From a virus, in IMG/VR virus record IMGVR_UViG_3300046520_000064, positions 1-33,453 of that record: a stretch of DNA of 33,453 bases. One strand, written 5' to 3'. The notes under the pieces were generated by a model that saw nothing but the letters and a program-made list of their open reading frames with translations, searched no databases and was not told where the DNA came from. Below are positions 5,157 through 10,679 of this stretch, piece after piece; the first letter of the stretch is position 1; every line of letters starts with the position of its first letter. A program made the position numbers and the translations under genes.

Positions 5157-5774
5157 ATGATCCCCATCAAGCCCGACGCCAAGACCCGTGAGCAGTACGT
5201 GCGGAACATCGTCGACACGTGGCTGGACGCGTCCCCCGAGCAGGAGTTGCAGGGACGGGACTGGTACCCGAGTGCGCACCGCCTGGCCGCAGGGATGGCG
5301 GAGGGTGATGTCCGGATCGGCGCCGGCCTCCTGGCCGCGCTGTCTCCGCAGACGGCATGGTGGCTGAACGTCGAGCTCGCCACGGAGGCGTACGAGACGG
5401 GCACCCCGGCCAGACACCTGGGTGACGCACTGGCCAAGGCGTCGAAGATCCTGGCGGGTGTCGACCCGGCCGAGGTGCTCCCGATGGACCGCAAGACCGG
5501 CCACTTCTACCGCTGCATCTTCGACCCGACGGACGCGGACGCGGTCTGCATCGACAGGCACGCACACGACATCGCGGTGGGGGAGGAGTACGGCGCCCGT
5601 GACCGGGGCCTGGGTGCCAAGGGTCGGTACGCCCTGATCGCGCACTGCTACCGGGAGGCGGCCCAGCGCCTGGGTGAACTGCCCTCGGCCGTGCAGGCGG
5701 TGACCTGGGTGGTGTGGCGGGACCGCCTGGTCGGGACGTCCACGCGGGGAACCATGTTCGCTACTGCGGTATGA
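5157..5774 (+). CDS. Conserved actinophage protein (DUF7178-like)
   Basis: 205 aa, ATG 5157. Recognisable blocks: NIVDTWLDASPEQELQGRDWYPSAHRLA near the start, GLLAALSPQTAWWLNVELATEAYETG, AKASKILAGVDPAEVL, GHFYRCIFDPTDADAVCIDRHAHDIAVG and YREAAQRLGELPSAVQAVTWVVWRDR. I recall this arrangement from a family common in actinobacteriophages (DUF7178). The VCIDRHA segment recalls the catalytic Asp region of helix-hairpin-helix DNA glycosylases, but no glycosylase claim is made. It is the only gene on the 721-nt unit between ribozymes 4 and 5; the stop is followed by a GTGCAAGT site. Confidence 0.75.
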   Translation: MIPIKPDAKTREQYVRNIVDTWLDASPEQELQGRDWYPSAHRLAAGMAEGDVRIGAGLLAALSPQTAWWLNVELATEAYETGTPARHLGDALAKASKILAGVDPAEVLPMDRKTGHFYRCIFDPTDADAVCIDRHAHDIAVGEEYGARDRGLGAKGRYALIAHCYREAAQRLGELPSAVQAVTWVVWRDRLVGTSTRGTMFATAV

Positions 5775-5775
5775 C

Positions 5776-5789
5776 TGTGCAAGTGTGAC
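5776..5789 (+). promoter_or_regulatory. TGTGCAAGTGTGAC site
   Basis: Exact match to the 14-mer, 2 nt after the stop codon of the gene ending at 5774, oriented with transcription. A related copy, TGTGAAGGTGTGAC, lies at 5857-5870 just before the next start codon, so the two flank ribozyme 5. Confidence 0.55.
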
Positions 5790-5796
5790 ACACGAA

Positions 5797-5854
5797 GCCG
5801 AAACCCCTGGAAGGGGTCGGGTGGAGCGGGTCTCCACTCCTGAAGATGGCAACC
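5797..5854 (+). ncRNA. Type II hammerhead ribozyme 5 (degenerate core)
   Basis: Stem II is inverted relative to the other copies: GCC (5797-5799) with GGC (5848-5850). GAA+A 5800-5803. Stem III ACCCC/GGGGT (5803-5807 with 5813-5817). Cleavage after C5818. Stem I GGGTGGAG/CTCCACTC (5819-5826 with 5832-5839), loop CGGGT. The core reads CUGAAGA (5840-5846): the change is at the variable position 7. One extra U (5847) separates the core from stem II, which departs from consensus. Loop GGU can pair with ACC (5852-5854). Activity is uncertain. Confidence 0.75.
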
Positions 5855-5874
5855 AGTGTGAAGGTGTGACAGAG

Positions 5875-6453
5875 ATGATCCCGAGCAACGTAGTGCGGTG
5901 CCAGGTCGACAACGGCCCGATCCTCTACCCCCTGAAGCCCGGCCCGTACAAGTGCGAGACCTGCGGTGAGGGCCTGAAGTACGACCAGCGCCCCACGCCC
6001 GGCCTGTACTGGGGCGAGAGCTACGGATACCTGGCCGTGAACGAGGTCGAGGAGGACGAGCGGGACTCCGACGAGGAGATCGAGGATCTGTACTCCGCGA
6101 TCGGTGTCTTCGCCCGCATCCTCGGCGACCAGATGACGGCACACGGAGTGGGCGGCCACTTCACCTGCACCGAGGCGGAGGAGCTGGCCCGAACGCTGGC
6201 CAAGAACGGCCACAAGCGGGCGGCGATGACCTTCCTGGAGGGCCACGCCTACGGGGACGACGACCCGGACGACCTGCACGCAGGCATCGACGACTACGAG
6301 GCATGGGTCCTGGAGCTGGCCGGTCAGCCCGTGCCCGTGCTGATCGAGGGACCCAAGGCCAAGGCCGAGGTGGTGACCGAGGGCACGGTCGTGAAGCACG
6401 AGCTGGAGGTGGTGACGACCGAGGAGCTGGTGGTCCTGCTGAACCTGAACTGA
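5875..6453 (+). CDS. Acidic protein with a CxxC knuckle, unknown
   Basis: 192 aa from ATG 5875. An upstream in-frame start exists but would run through ribozyme 5, so 5875 is preferred; GAAGGTG lies 7-14 nt upstream. Near the start is RCQVDNGPILYPLKPGPYKCETCGEGL, a possible zinc knuckle; the rest is very acidic (NEVEEDERDSDEEIEDLYSAIGV) and helical. No family is recognised. It is the single gene between ribozymes 5 and 6. Confidence 0.8.
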   Translation: MIPSNVVRCQVDNGPILYPLKPGPYKCETCGEGLKYDQRPTPGLYWGESYGYLAVNEVEEDERDSDEEIEDLYSAIGVFARILGDQMTAHGVGGHFTCTEAEELARTLAKNGHKRAAMTFLEGHAYGDDDPDDLHAGIDDYEAWVLELAGQPVPVLIEGPKAKAEVVTEGTVVKHELEVVTTEELVVLLNLN

Positions 6454-6456
6454 CCT

Positions 6457-6513
6457 GGCGAAACCCCTTCGGGGGTCCGGGGTGGGTGGCATCCCCCCGC
6501 TGATGAGCCTGCC
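6457..6513 (+). ncRNA. Type II hammerhead ribozyme 6
   Basis: Starts 3 nt after the upstream stop codon. Stem II GGC (6457-6459)/GCC (6507-6509). GAA+A 6460-6463. Stem III ACCCC/GGGGT (6463-6467 with 6472-6476) is capped by a UUCG tetraloop. Cleavage after C6477. Stem I CGGGG..GGG / UCC..CCCCG (6478-6486 with 6492-6499) has one bulged U (6483). CUGAUGA 6500-6506. Loop GGCA (6488-6491) pairs perfectly with UGCC (6510-6513), where copy 3 has GGUU with AACC: compensatory change in the pseudoknot. Start codon 25 nt further. Confidence 0.95.
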
Positions 6514-6534
6514 GTACGTGATCGGAGAACCACA

Positions 6535-6678
6535 GTGACCCCCAAGTTCCGCACCCACGACCTGAACGTCCGCGACTCCAAGCGCACGGACAAGGCAACG
6601 ACGCTGGCCCGCAAGCACGTCCGGCAGAACAAGTACGAGGCCAGTGAGGCCGTCGTCCGCATCGCCACCCACGCCTGA
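6535..6678 (+). CDS. 47-aa basic protein, unknown
   Basis: GTG 6535 behind CGGAGAACCACA. Translation: VTPKFRTHDLNVRDSKRTDKATTLARKHVRQNKYEASEAVVRIATHA. Strongly basic and helical, perhaps nucleic-acid binding. The next gene follows in 16 nt with its own GAGGAG, without a ribozyme between, so the two would stay on the same processed RNA. Confidence 0.7.
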   Translation: MTPKFRTHDLNVRDSKRTDKATTLARKHVRQNKYEASEAVVRIATHA

Positions 6679-6694
6679 TCGAGGAGACACGACA

Positions 6695-7120
6695 GTGCCC
6701 AGCACCGACGAGATCAAGAAGTACGTCACCGACCAGGTAGCGCAGGACATCATCGACATCGCGGCCGGGGGAGGGATCACCTACTGGGCGACGGAGCCGA
6801 CCGCGGAGGAGTTCGCCGGCCTGCCCGAGGGCAAGGCGTGGACGATCACCGAGGGCTCTGCGCCGCACCCGATCTTCGCCTTCGACGATGTGCGTGAGGT
6901 CGAGGGAGTCCACTACCTGAGTGCGGACGACATCCGCGAGGCGTACGGCAAGCTGCTCGACATCGACCAGGCGTACGTGAACCGGGAGTACCACGGCTAC
7001 ATCATCGAGTCGTGGATGGACAGGGACGACAAGCAGGGCATCGACGCTGGCCACATCGACGCGGGCACGGCTGACATCCTCGTCCAGCTCGCCGCGCTGG
7101 GGGAGATCCGCTACGGCTGA
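6695..7120 (+). CDS. Hypothetical acidic protein
   Basis: 141 aa, GTG 6695 behind GAGGAGACACGACA. Starts MPSTDEIKKYVTDQVAQDIIDIAAGGGITYWATEPTAEEFAGLPEGKAWTITEG and contains VREVEGVHYLSADDIREAYGKLLDIDQAYVNREYHGYIIESWMDRDD. It has features of small all-alpha/beta phage early proteins with many Asp/Glu. I recall similar unnamed proteins in actinophages but give no function. Followed by a degenerate/good motif pair and ribozyme 7. Confidence 0.8.
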   Translation: MPSTDEIKKYVTDQVAQDIIDIAAGGGITYWATEPTAEEFAGLPEGKAWTITEGSAPHPIFAFDDVREVEGVHYLSADDIREAYGKLLDIDQAYVNREYHGYIIESWMDRDDKQGIDAGHIDAGTADILVQLAALGEIRYG

Positions 7121-7126
7121 GGGGAG

Positions 7127-7157
7127 TGTGCAACCTGCGCACCTGTGATACTGTGAC
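7127..7157 (+). promoter_or_regulatory. Tandem pair of motif sites, first degenerate
   Basis: TGTGCAACCTGCGC (7127-7140) and TGTGATACTGTGAC (7144-7157), 17 bp apart, 6 nt after the upstream stop codon and 8 nt before ribozyme 7. The second copy contains an extended -10-like TGTGATACT. Confidence 0.55.
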
Positions 7158-7165
7158 CACATCAA

Positions 7166-7225
7166 GGCGAAACCACCCGAGGGGGTGGTCGGGCGGGGAG
7201 GACCCCCGCTCCTGATGAGCCAACC
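7166..7225 (+). ncRNA. Type II hammerhead ribozyme 7
   Basis: Stem II GGC (7166-7168)/GCC (7219-7221). GAA+A 7169-7172. Stem III ACCACCC/GGGTGGT (7172-7178 with 7183-7189), loop GAGG. Cleavage after C7190. Stem I GGGCGGGG/CCCCGCTC (7191-7198 with 7204-7211, one G-U), loop AGGAC. CUGAUGA 7212-7218. Loop GG can pair with CC (7224-7225), the weakest pseudoknot of the set. The start codon is 22 nt past stem II. Confidence 0.95.
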
Positions 7226-7243
7226 CTTGTGAAGGCGAGACCG

Positions 7244-7627
7244 ATGGACACCATCGAGAAGATCAACCACTACGACCCCCCGACCCTGGCCCGCCTCGCC
7301 CAGTGCGCCGAGCCCGACTCGCGAGTGAGTGAGGGCGCCGACTTCCTCGCCCTCGTACGGGACAAGGTGGTCGACCTGGTCCAGGAGTTCGGGGAGGTGA
7401 GCACCCCCTACCGCGAGGCCATCCAGGACGCCGCCGCCGACATCGGCAGCACGGCCGAGCCCAGCGTGAAGTGGCGCCGGTTCGTGGACCTGAGTGCCTA
7501 CAAGGAGAACGTCACCGAGTTCGGACGGCCCAGCCCGGACACCCCCGAAGGGCACGCCGACCTGGCCCTGTTCTTCATCGGGTTCCGCCTGGCCAGTGCA
7601 CTGATCACCGAGATTGAGAAGGGCTGA
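7244..7627 (+). CDS. Hypothetical actinophage protein
   Basis: 127 aa from ATG 7244 with GAAGGCGAG upstream; a GTG at 7229 in the same frame is less likely because it falls on the ribosome-binding site. Content: MDTIEKINHYDPPTLARLAQCAEPDSRVSEGADFLALVRDKVVDLVQEFGEVSTPYREAIQDAAADIGSTA..., mostly helical and acidic, ending LALFFIGFRLASALITEIEKG. No family is recognised. First gene of the longest processed unit (7191-8573), which carries four genes. Confidence 0.8.
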   Translation: MDTIEKINHYDPPTLARLAQCAEPDSRVSEGADFLALVRDKVVDLVQEFGEVSTPYREAIQDAAADIGSTAEPSVKWRRFVDLSAYKENVTEFGRPSPDTPEGHADLALFFIGFRLASALITEIEKG

Positions 7628-7632
7628 ACACC

Positions 7633-7845
7633 ATGGGACGCATGAAGGACATCGCCATCGACCTGATGAGCTTCGAGTCGGACGAGCTGGAGATCGACGA
7701 GATCGTGGAGCTCTTCGCCTTCCTCATCCGCAGCGGTCTGGTGTGGACGTTGCAGGGTTGGTACGGGCGAGCAGCCCTGGACCTGATCGACGCCGGGATC
7801 ATCAGCTCGGAGGGCGAGATCCTGACGGAGCTGGTGCCCGGATGA
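7633..7845 (+). CDS. Small acidic protein, unknown
   Basis: 70 aa from ATG 7633, 5 nt after the preceding stop. Translation begins MGRMKDIAIDLMSFESDELEIDEIVELFAFLIRSGLVWTLQGWYGRAALDLIDAGIISSEGEIL. I recall this kind of short protein (an acidic helix followed by IRSGLVWTLQGWYGRAA..LI..G.I) from many actinophages, always without a function. Overlaps the next gene's ATG (ATGA at 7842). Confidence 0.8.
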   Translation: MGRMKDIAIDLMSFESDELEIDEIVELFAFLIRSGLVWTLQGWYGRAALDLIDAGIISSEGEILTELVPG

Positions 7846-8285
7846 GTGACCTGCCCCGACAGCTCAGTGCGCGTGTCGACGAGGAGCTGGCCCGCCACAT
7901 CAAGACGCTCGCCCCGACGGGCCTGAGCTACAGCGAGATCATCAAGCAGGCGGTCGCCCAGTTCGCCCTGACGTACTCGGTGGCCGTAGACCACGGCGTC
8001 GCCAAGCCGCACGAGATCCCGAGGCTGACCGCCTTCAAGTTCGAGCTCCCTCCCCTCTGGCAGCCGCCGAGAACCGGAGCGATCACCCTTCCCCCGCTGA
8101 ACCCCACCAAGGAGAACCCCAATGAAGCTCGTCCGCACCGCACTGACGTCCCTCGCCCTCGCCGTGACGGGCTCCCTGATCTGGGCCTCGCCGGCCTCCG
8201 GGTCGCCGGACGTGAAGCCGGTGGCCCTGCCCACCGCGGTGAAGTACGTCCCGGTCTTCCACATCCCGACTCGGCCGTGCGCTGA
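7842..8285 (+). CDS. Ribbon-helix-helix-like DNA-binding protein with out-of-frame 3' overlap
   Basis: 147 aa from ATG 7842. The N-terminal part LPRQLSARVDEELARHIKTLAPTGLSYSEIIKQAVAQFALTYSVAV has the ribbon-helix-helix pattern: a basic strand, a helix and a second helix starting after GLSYSE. Up to about residue 90 it looks like a normal protein. The last 55 residues (ARPHRTDVPRPRRDGLPDLG...) are Arg/Pro-rich and are read from the same DNA as the start of the next gene (8122) in another frame. The original stop may have been lost, giving a 164-bp overlap. It could be a local transcription regulator. Confidence 0.65.
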   Translation: MSDLPRQLSARVDEELARHIKTLAPTGLSYSEIIKQAVAQFALTYSVAVDHGVAKPHEIPRLTAFKFELPPLWQPPRTGAITLPPLNPTKENPNEARPHRTDVPRPRRDGLPDLGLAGLRVAGREAGGPAHRGEVRPGLPHPDSAVR

Positions 8286-8532
8286 CGACCACGACGACCG
8301 CAACTGCTACTGGGACGGCGCCGGTCCGGCGTACTACGTCGACCGCGCAGGCAACGTGACGTACCTGAACCCGAAGCTGAACGACCCGGCCAAGCGTGCG
8401 GCGTGGACCAAGACGAACAAGGCCGCGCACCGCGAGTACTGGGGCACCGTGTGGGGGCACCGCCTGTGCTGGGCGAAGGTCGGCGACACCTCGTACATCT
8501 ACTGCTTCGACGGTCACCGCGAAACGTCCTGA
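8122..8532 (+). CDS. Secreted four-cysteine protein
   Basis: 136 aa, ATG 8122 behind AAGGAGAACCCCA. A classical Sec signal peptide is visible: MKLVRT, then the hydrophobic core ALTSLALAVTGSLIWA and a cleavage region ASPASGS (mature part from about residue 28). The mature part has four cysteines (RPCADDHDDRNCYW and HRLCWAK...IYCFD), suggesting two disulfides, and many aromatic residues (GAGPAYYVDRAGNVTYLNPKLND). No family is recognised. A small exported protein made by a phage early operon could act at the envelope, for example in superinfection exclusion, but this is inference. Followed by ribozyme 8. Confidence 0.75.
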   Translation: MKLVRTALTSLALAVTGSLIWASPASGSPDVKPVALPTAVKYVPVFHIPTRPCADDHDDRNCYWDGAGPAYYVDRAGNVTYLNPKLNDPAKRAAWTKTNKAAHREYWGTVWGHRLCWAKVGDTSYIYCFDGHRETS

Positions 8533-8538
8533 CCCGAG

Positions 8539-8552
8539 TGTGCAAGTGTGCC
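8539..8552 (+). promoter_or_regulatory. TGTGCAAGTGTGCC site fused to ribozyme 8
   Basis: Copy of the 14-mer whose last four bases (TGCC, 8549-8552) are also the 5' strand of stem II of ribozyme 8, so protein binding on DNA and RNA folding share bases. Confidence 0.5.
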
Positions 8553-8609
8553 GAAACCTCCTGAAGGGAGGTCGGGGTGGGGTGGCGCCCACCTCCTGAT
8601 GAGGCAGCC
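8549..8609 (+). ncRNA. Type II hammerhead ribozyme 8
   Basis: Stem II TGCC (8549-8552)/GGCA (8603-8606), 4 bp, inverted relative to copies 1-3, 6 and 7. GAA+A 8553-8556. Stem III ACCTCC/GGAGGT (8556-8561 with 8567-8572). Cleavage after C8573. Stem I GGGGTGGG/CCCACCTC (8574-8581 with 8588-8595, one G-U), loop GTGGCG as in copy 4. CUGAUGA 8596-8602. Loop GGC can pair with GCC (8607-8609). The start codon is 24 nt past GGC (8603-8605). Confidence 0.95.
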
Positions 8610-8629
8610 GTGATGAGGGGAGCACCACC

Positions 8630-8956
8630 GTGAGCGAGAAGCGCAGCCGACTCGGCAAGAACGAGGTCTCGGGACTGGGCAAGCTGTACCTGCATGGCGG
8701 CCAGGCCCTGAAGCGTGACGACCTGGGCCTGAGCAACGCCGAGTACTCCGTGTTCGCGAAGCTGTCCTGGTTCGGCCTGGCCAGGCGAGAGCACGAACAG
8801 AGGTGGTCCATCACCGACCTCGGCATCTCCTTCATCGAAGGCCGGGCCCGTGTGCAGGCGGTCGCCCTCACCGTCGCCCGTGAGTTCGCCGGCCTGACGG
8901 GTGAGCTCGTCAAGGCGAGCGACGTGAACGACGCCTTCTACTTCGAGACGGTCTGA
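8630..8956 (+). CDS. Winged-helix-like protein, unknown
   Basis: 108 aa, GTG 8630 behind GAGGGGAGCACCACC. The middle (LGLSNAEYSVFAKLSWFGLARREHEQRWSITDLGISFIEGRARV) looks like a helix-turn-helix with a C-terminal wing (strand RRE...RWSITDLG...F), as found in small phage winged-helix proteins. No family is named. It is the last gene directly preceded by a ribozyme; the genes after it are closely packed. Confidence 0.7.
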   Translation: MSEKRSRLGKNEVSGLGKLYLHGGQALKRDDLGLSNAEYSVFAKLSWFGLARREHEQRWSITDLGISFIEGRARVQAVALTVAREFAGLTGELVKASDVNDAFYFETV

Positions 8957-8987
8957 CCTTCCCCACCTACCGCAAGGAGAACGAGCA

Positions 8988-9161
8988 GTGAAGATCGCCA
9001 TCACCATCACGGTGGACGTCAAGGACCCGGCCGAGTGGACGCGGTCGTTCGGGCAAGAGGGTGCGGCAGCCATCCGGCAGGACGTGAAGGACTACGTCGG
9101 CACCAACGTGCAGGGCCTGCGTGTGTGGGAGGAAGTCGAAGCGGAGGTGAGCTGGAAGTGA
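8988..9161 (+). CDS. 57-aa protein, unknown
   Basis: GTG 8988 behind AAGGAGAACGAGCA. Translation starts VKIAITITVDVKDPAEWTRSFGQEGAAAIRQDVKDYVGTNVQG and ends LRVWEEVEAEVSWK: a strand, a helix and a strand. This pattern is common in unnamed small actinophage proteins. Its stop overlaps the GTG of the dNMP kinase (GTGA), pointing to translational coupling. Confidence 0.8.
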   Translation: MKIAITITVDVKDPAEWTRSFGQEGAAAIRQDVKDYVGTNVQGLRVWEEVEAEVSWK

Positions 9162-9730
9162 CCGACCTGATCGTCGGCCTCAGCGGATACGCGAGGTCCG
9201 GCAAGAACACAGCGGCTGACGCCCTGATCCAGCGAGGCTGGAGGCAGGCAGGCTACGCCGACAAGCTGAAGGAGTTCCTGTACGCAGTGAATCCCTTGAT
9301 CCCTGGGCACTACGGTGCCGGGAGCCTGCGCCTGCGGCAGCTCGTCGACTCGACCGGCTGGGACTACGCGAAGACCGCGTACCCGGAGGTCCGGTCCCTG
9401 CTCCAGCGCACGGGCACCGAGGCAGGCCGGCGAGTACTCGGCGATGACGTGTGGGTGGATGCCCTGTACGTCGACCACCAGGACGCGGCCGGCCTGGTCG
9501 TGACCGACGTCCGCTTCCCCAATGAGGCGGAGGCCGTGGCCAAGCGTGGTGGCGTGATGATCCGGGTCGAGAGGCCCGGCGTGGGCCCGACCAAGGACAA
9601 GCACGGACGAGCCCACGTCAGTGAGACCGCGCTGGATGACTGGCCCTTCGACCACGTGCTGGTCAACGACGGGTCGGTGGATGACTTGCACGCCAAGCTG
9701 CACGGCGTCGCCGAACTTGTGCAAGTGTGA
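9158..9730 (+). CDS. Deoxynucleoside monophosphate kinase
   Basis: 190 aa, GTG 9158. The P-loop GLSGYARSGKNTAAD is at residues 7-21 (Lys16), of the GxxxSGKNT type seen in phage dNMP kinases. Further family marks are YADKLKEFLYAVNP, LLQRTGTEAGRRVLGDDVWVDAL and VVTDVRFPNEAEAV, where Asp/Arg residues hold the monophosphate substrate. It should convert dNMPs to dNDPs in the cytoplasm, working with ThyX, dCMP deaminase and the ribonucleotide reductase of this phage. The gene ends inside a repressor-motif copy (stop in CTTGTGCAAGTGTGA), as does the first gene of the operon. Confidence 0.88.
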   Translation: MTDLIVGLSGYARSGKNTAADALIQRGWRQAGYADKLKEFLYAVNPLIPGHYGAGSLRLRQLVDSTGWDYAKTAYPEVRSLLQRTGTEAGRRVLGDDVWVDALYVDHQDAAGLVVTDVRFPNEAEAVAKRGGVMIRVERPGVGPTKDKHGRAHVSETALDDWPFDHVLVNDGSVDDLHAKLHGVAELVQV

Positions 9731-9747
9731 CGGTGTGATACTGTGAC
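9718..9747 (+). promoter_or_regulatory. Tandem pair of TGTGnnnnTGTnRC sites over a stop and a start codon
   Basis: TGTGCAAGTGTGAC (9718-9731) covers the stop of the kinase; TGTGATACTGTGAC (9734-9747) covers the GTG start (9743) of the next gene. Starts are 16 bp apart and both point with transcription. Confidence 0.6.
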
Positions 9748-9943
9748 CATCAGAACGATCCGGGAGCTCGACGAACTGCCTGACGGTACGGAGATCGAGA
9801 TCCAGGACAAGCGAGACACGCCCCTCTTCAAGCGAGACGGCGACTGGCACAGCCCAAGCAAGACGGCGACGCAGAACATGATCGCCTACGTCAACACCCG
9901 GCGCTGGGGAGTACGGGTCGTCGAGAGAGGAGGTCGGGAGTGA
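9743..9943 (+). CDS. Small protein with beta-rich start, unknown
   Basis: 66 aa, GTG 9743 inside the motif copy; no clear Shine-Dalgarno precedes it, so coupling to the kinase stop 12 nt upstream may be used. Translation: MTIRTIRELDELPDGTEIEIQDKRDTPLFKRDGDWHSPSKTATQNMIAYV..., a pattern I recall from short actinophage proteins (LPDGT.I...G...K..G.W). Function unknown. Overlaps the next gene by GTGA. Confidence 0.7.
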   Translation: MTIRTIRELDELPDGTEIEIQDKRDTPLFKRDGDWHSPSKTATQNMIAYVNTRRWGVRVVERGGRE

Positions 9944-10443
9944 GGATCACCCCAAGGGCGCACGAACTGAAGAAGGTGGTCGACATCCTCGAAGACCCGA
10001 CCTTCGACAGTCCGGAGCAACTGGCCAAGGCTGTGATCAAGGAGGTCGGGGACATGCTCCAGATGCGGGACCTGTTCGTGATGGTCCACAAGTGGGCGGA
10101 CGGCAGCAAGGGCCTGAACTTCGGACCCTTCGGCGCCGTCGCCGAGGCGGAGAGCTTCGCCAAGAAGATGAGCTTCGGAGGTACTGGCCGAGTGGTGCCC
10201 CTGACTTCGTCGGGGATCATGCTCGCCAACCACGACGGCAAGAAGGACGGGTGGCCCGGCTACTGCTGGAACCCCGAGTGTGGACACGCCCCCTGGATGC
10301 ACGGGATCGACGGCGCAAGCCGTGGCAAGTGCCATCTGGAAGTGTGCGAGTGTGACAAGTTCGTCAAGGACGATCCCGCACTGAAGGCGAGGAAGAAGGC
10401 GCCCGCCAAGCGAGGCGCCGCGAAGGGAGTCAACGAACTGTGA
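9940..10443 (+). CDS. Zinc-finger-containing protein, unknown
   Basis: 167 aa, GTG 9940 preceded by GGAGGTCGGGA. The N-terminal half is alpha/beta (LKKVVDILEDPTFDSPEQLAKAVIKEVGDMLQMRDLFVMVHKWADGSKGLNFGPF). The C-terminal half has CWNPECGHAPWMHGIDGASRGKCHLEVCECDKF, which supplies five cysteines and two histidines for a zinc site, and a Lys/Ala-rich basic tail (ARKKAPAKRGAAKG). The design suggests nucleic-acid binding. Overlaps the next gene. Confidence 0.75.
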   Translation: MRITPRAHELKKVVDILEDPTFDSPEQLAKAVIKEVGDMLQMRDLFVMVHKWADGSKGLNFGPFGAVAEAESFAKKMSFGGTGRVVPLTSSGIMLANHDGKKDGWPGYCWNPECGHAPWMHGIDGASRGKCHLEVCECDKFVKDDPALKARKKAPAKRGAAKGVNEL

Positions 10444-10679
10444 CCTGCAACTGGATGAGCTGCCCATGTGGAGGCAAGCGGGGATTCCTGACTGAACGAG
10501 ACGCAGAGAAGGCGCTCGGCCGAGCCCGAGCCAAGCGGAGCCGACAGGGTGAGGCGCGGGGCACCATGCGGGGACTGAAGGTGGAGTCCCGCTGGTACCA
10601 GTGCGACGAGGGTGGCTACCACCTGACGTCCGAGTCCCGCGCATCGTACGAGAACCGAATCAAGGAGGTAGCGAAGTGA
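10440..10679 (+). CDS. Zinc-ribbon-like small protein
   Basis: 79 aa, GTG 10440. Cysteines are arranged CNWMSCPCGGKRGFLTERDAEKALGRARAKR ... RWYQCDEGGYHLTS, typical of small phage zinc-ribbon proteins in which a CxCG knuckle and a later C...H close the site. The linker helix is basic, so DNA or RNA binding is plausible. Function unknown. The next gene starts by a GTGA overlap behind AAGGAGG. Confidence 0.75.
   Translation: MTCNWMSCPCGGKRGFLTERDAEKALGRARAKRSRQGEARGTMRGLKVESRWYQCDEGGYHLTSESRASYENRIKEVAK

Noticed and set aside
7663-7669. Another CTGATGA
   Set aside because: It is inside the gene 7633-7845 and is not preceded by GAAA, stem III and stem I; the same is true of the copy at 33353-33359.
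3845-8609. Evenly placed similar repeats suggesting a CRISPR array
   Set aside because: The repeats are 0.3-1.4 kb apart, are separated by genes, and fold as hammerhead ribozymes with covarying stems; there is no short regular spacer.
9734-9742. TGTGATACT as a simple promoter for the gene at 9743
   Set aside because: The -10-like box touches the GTG start, so the transcript would begin after the start codon; operator or shared use is more likely there.
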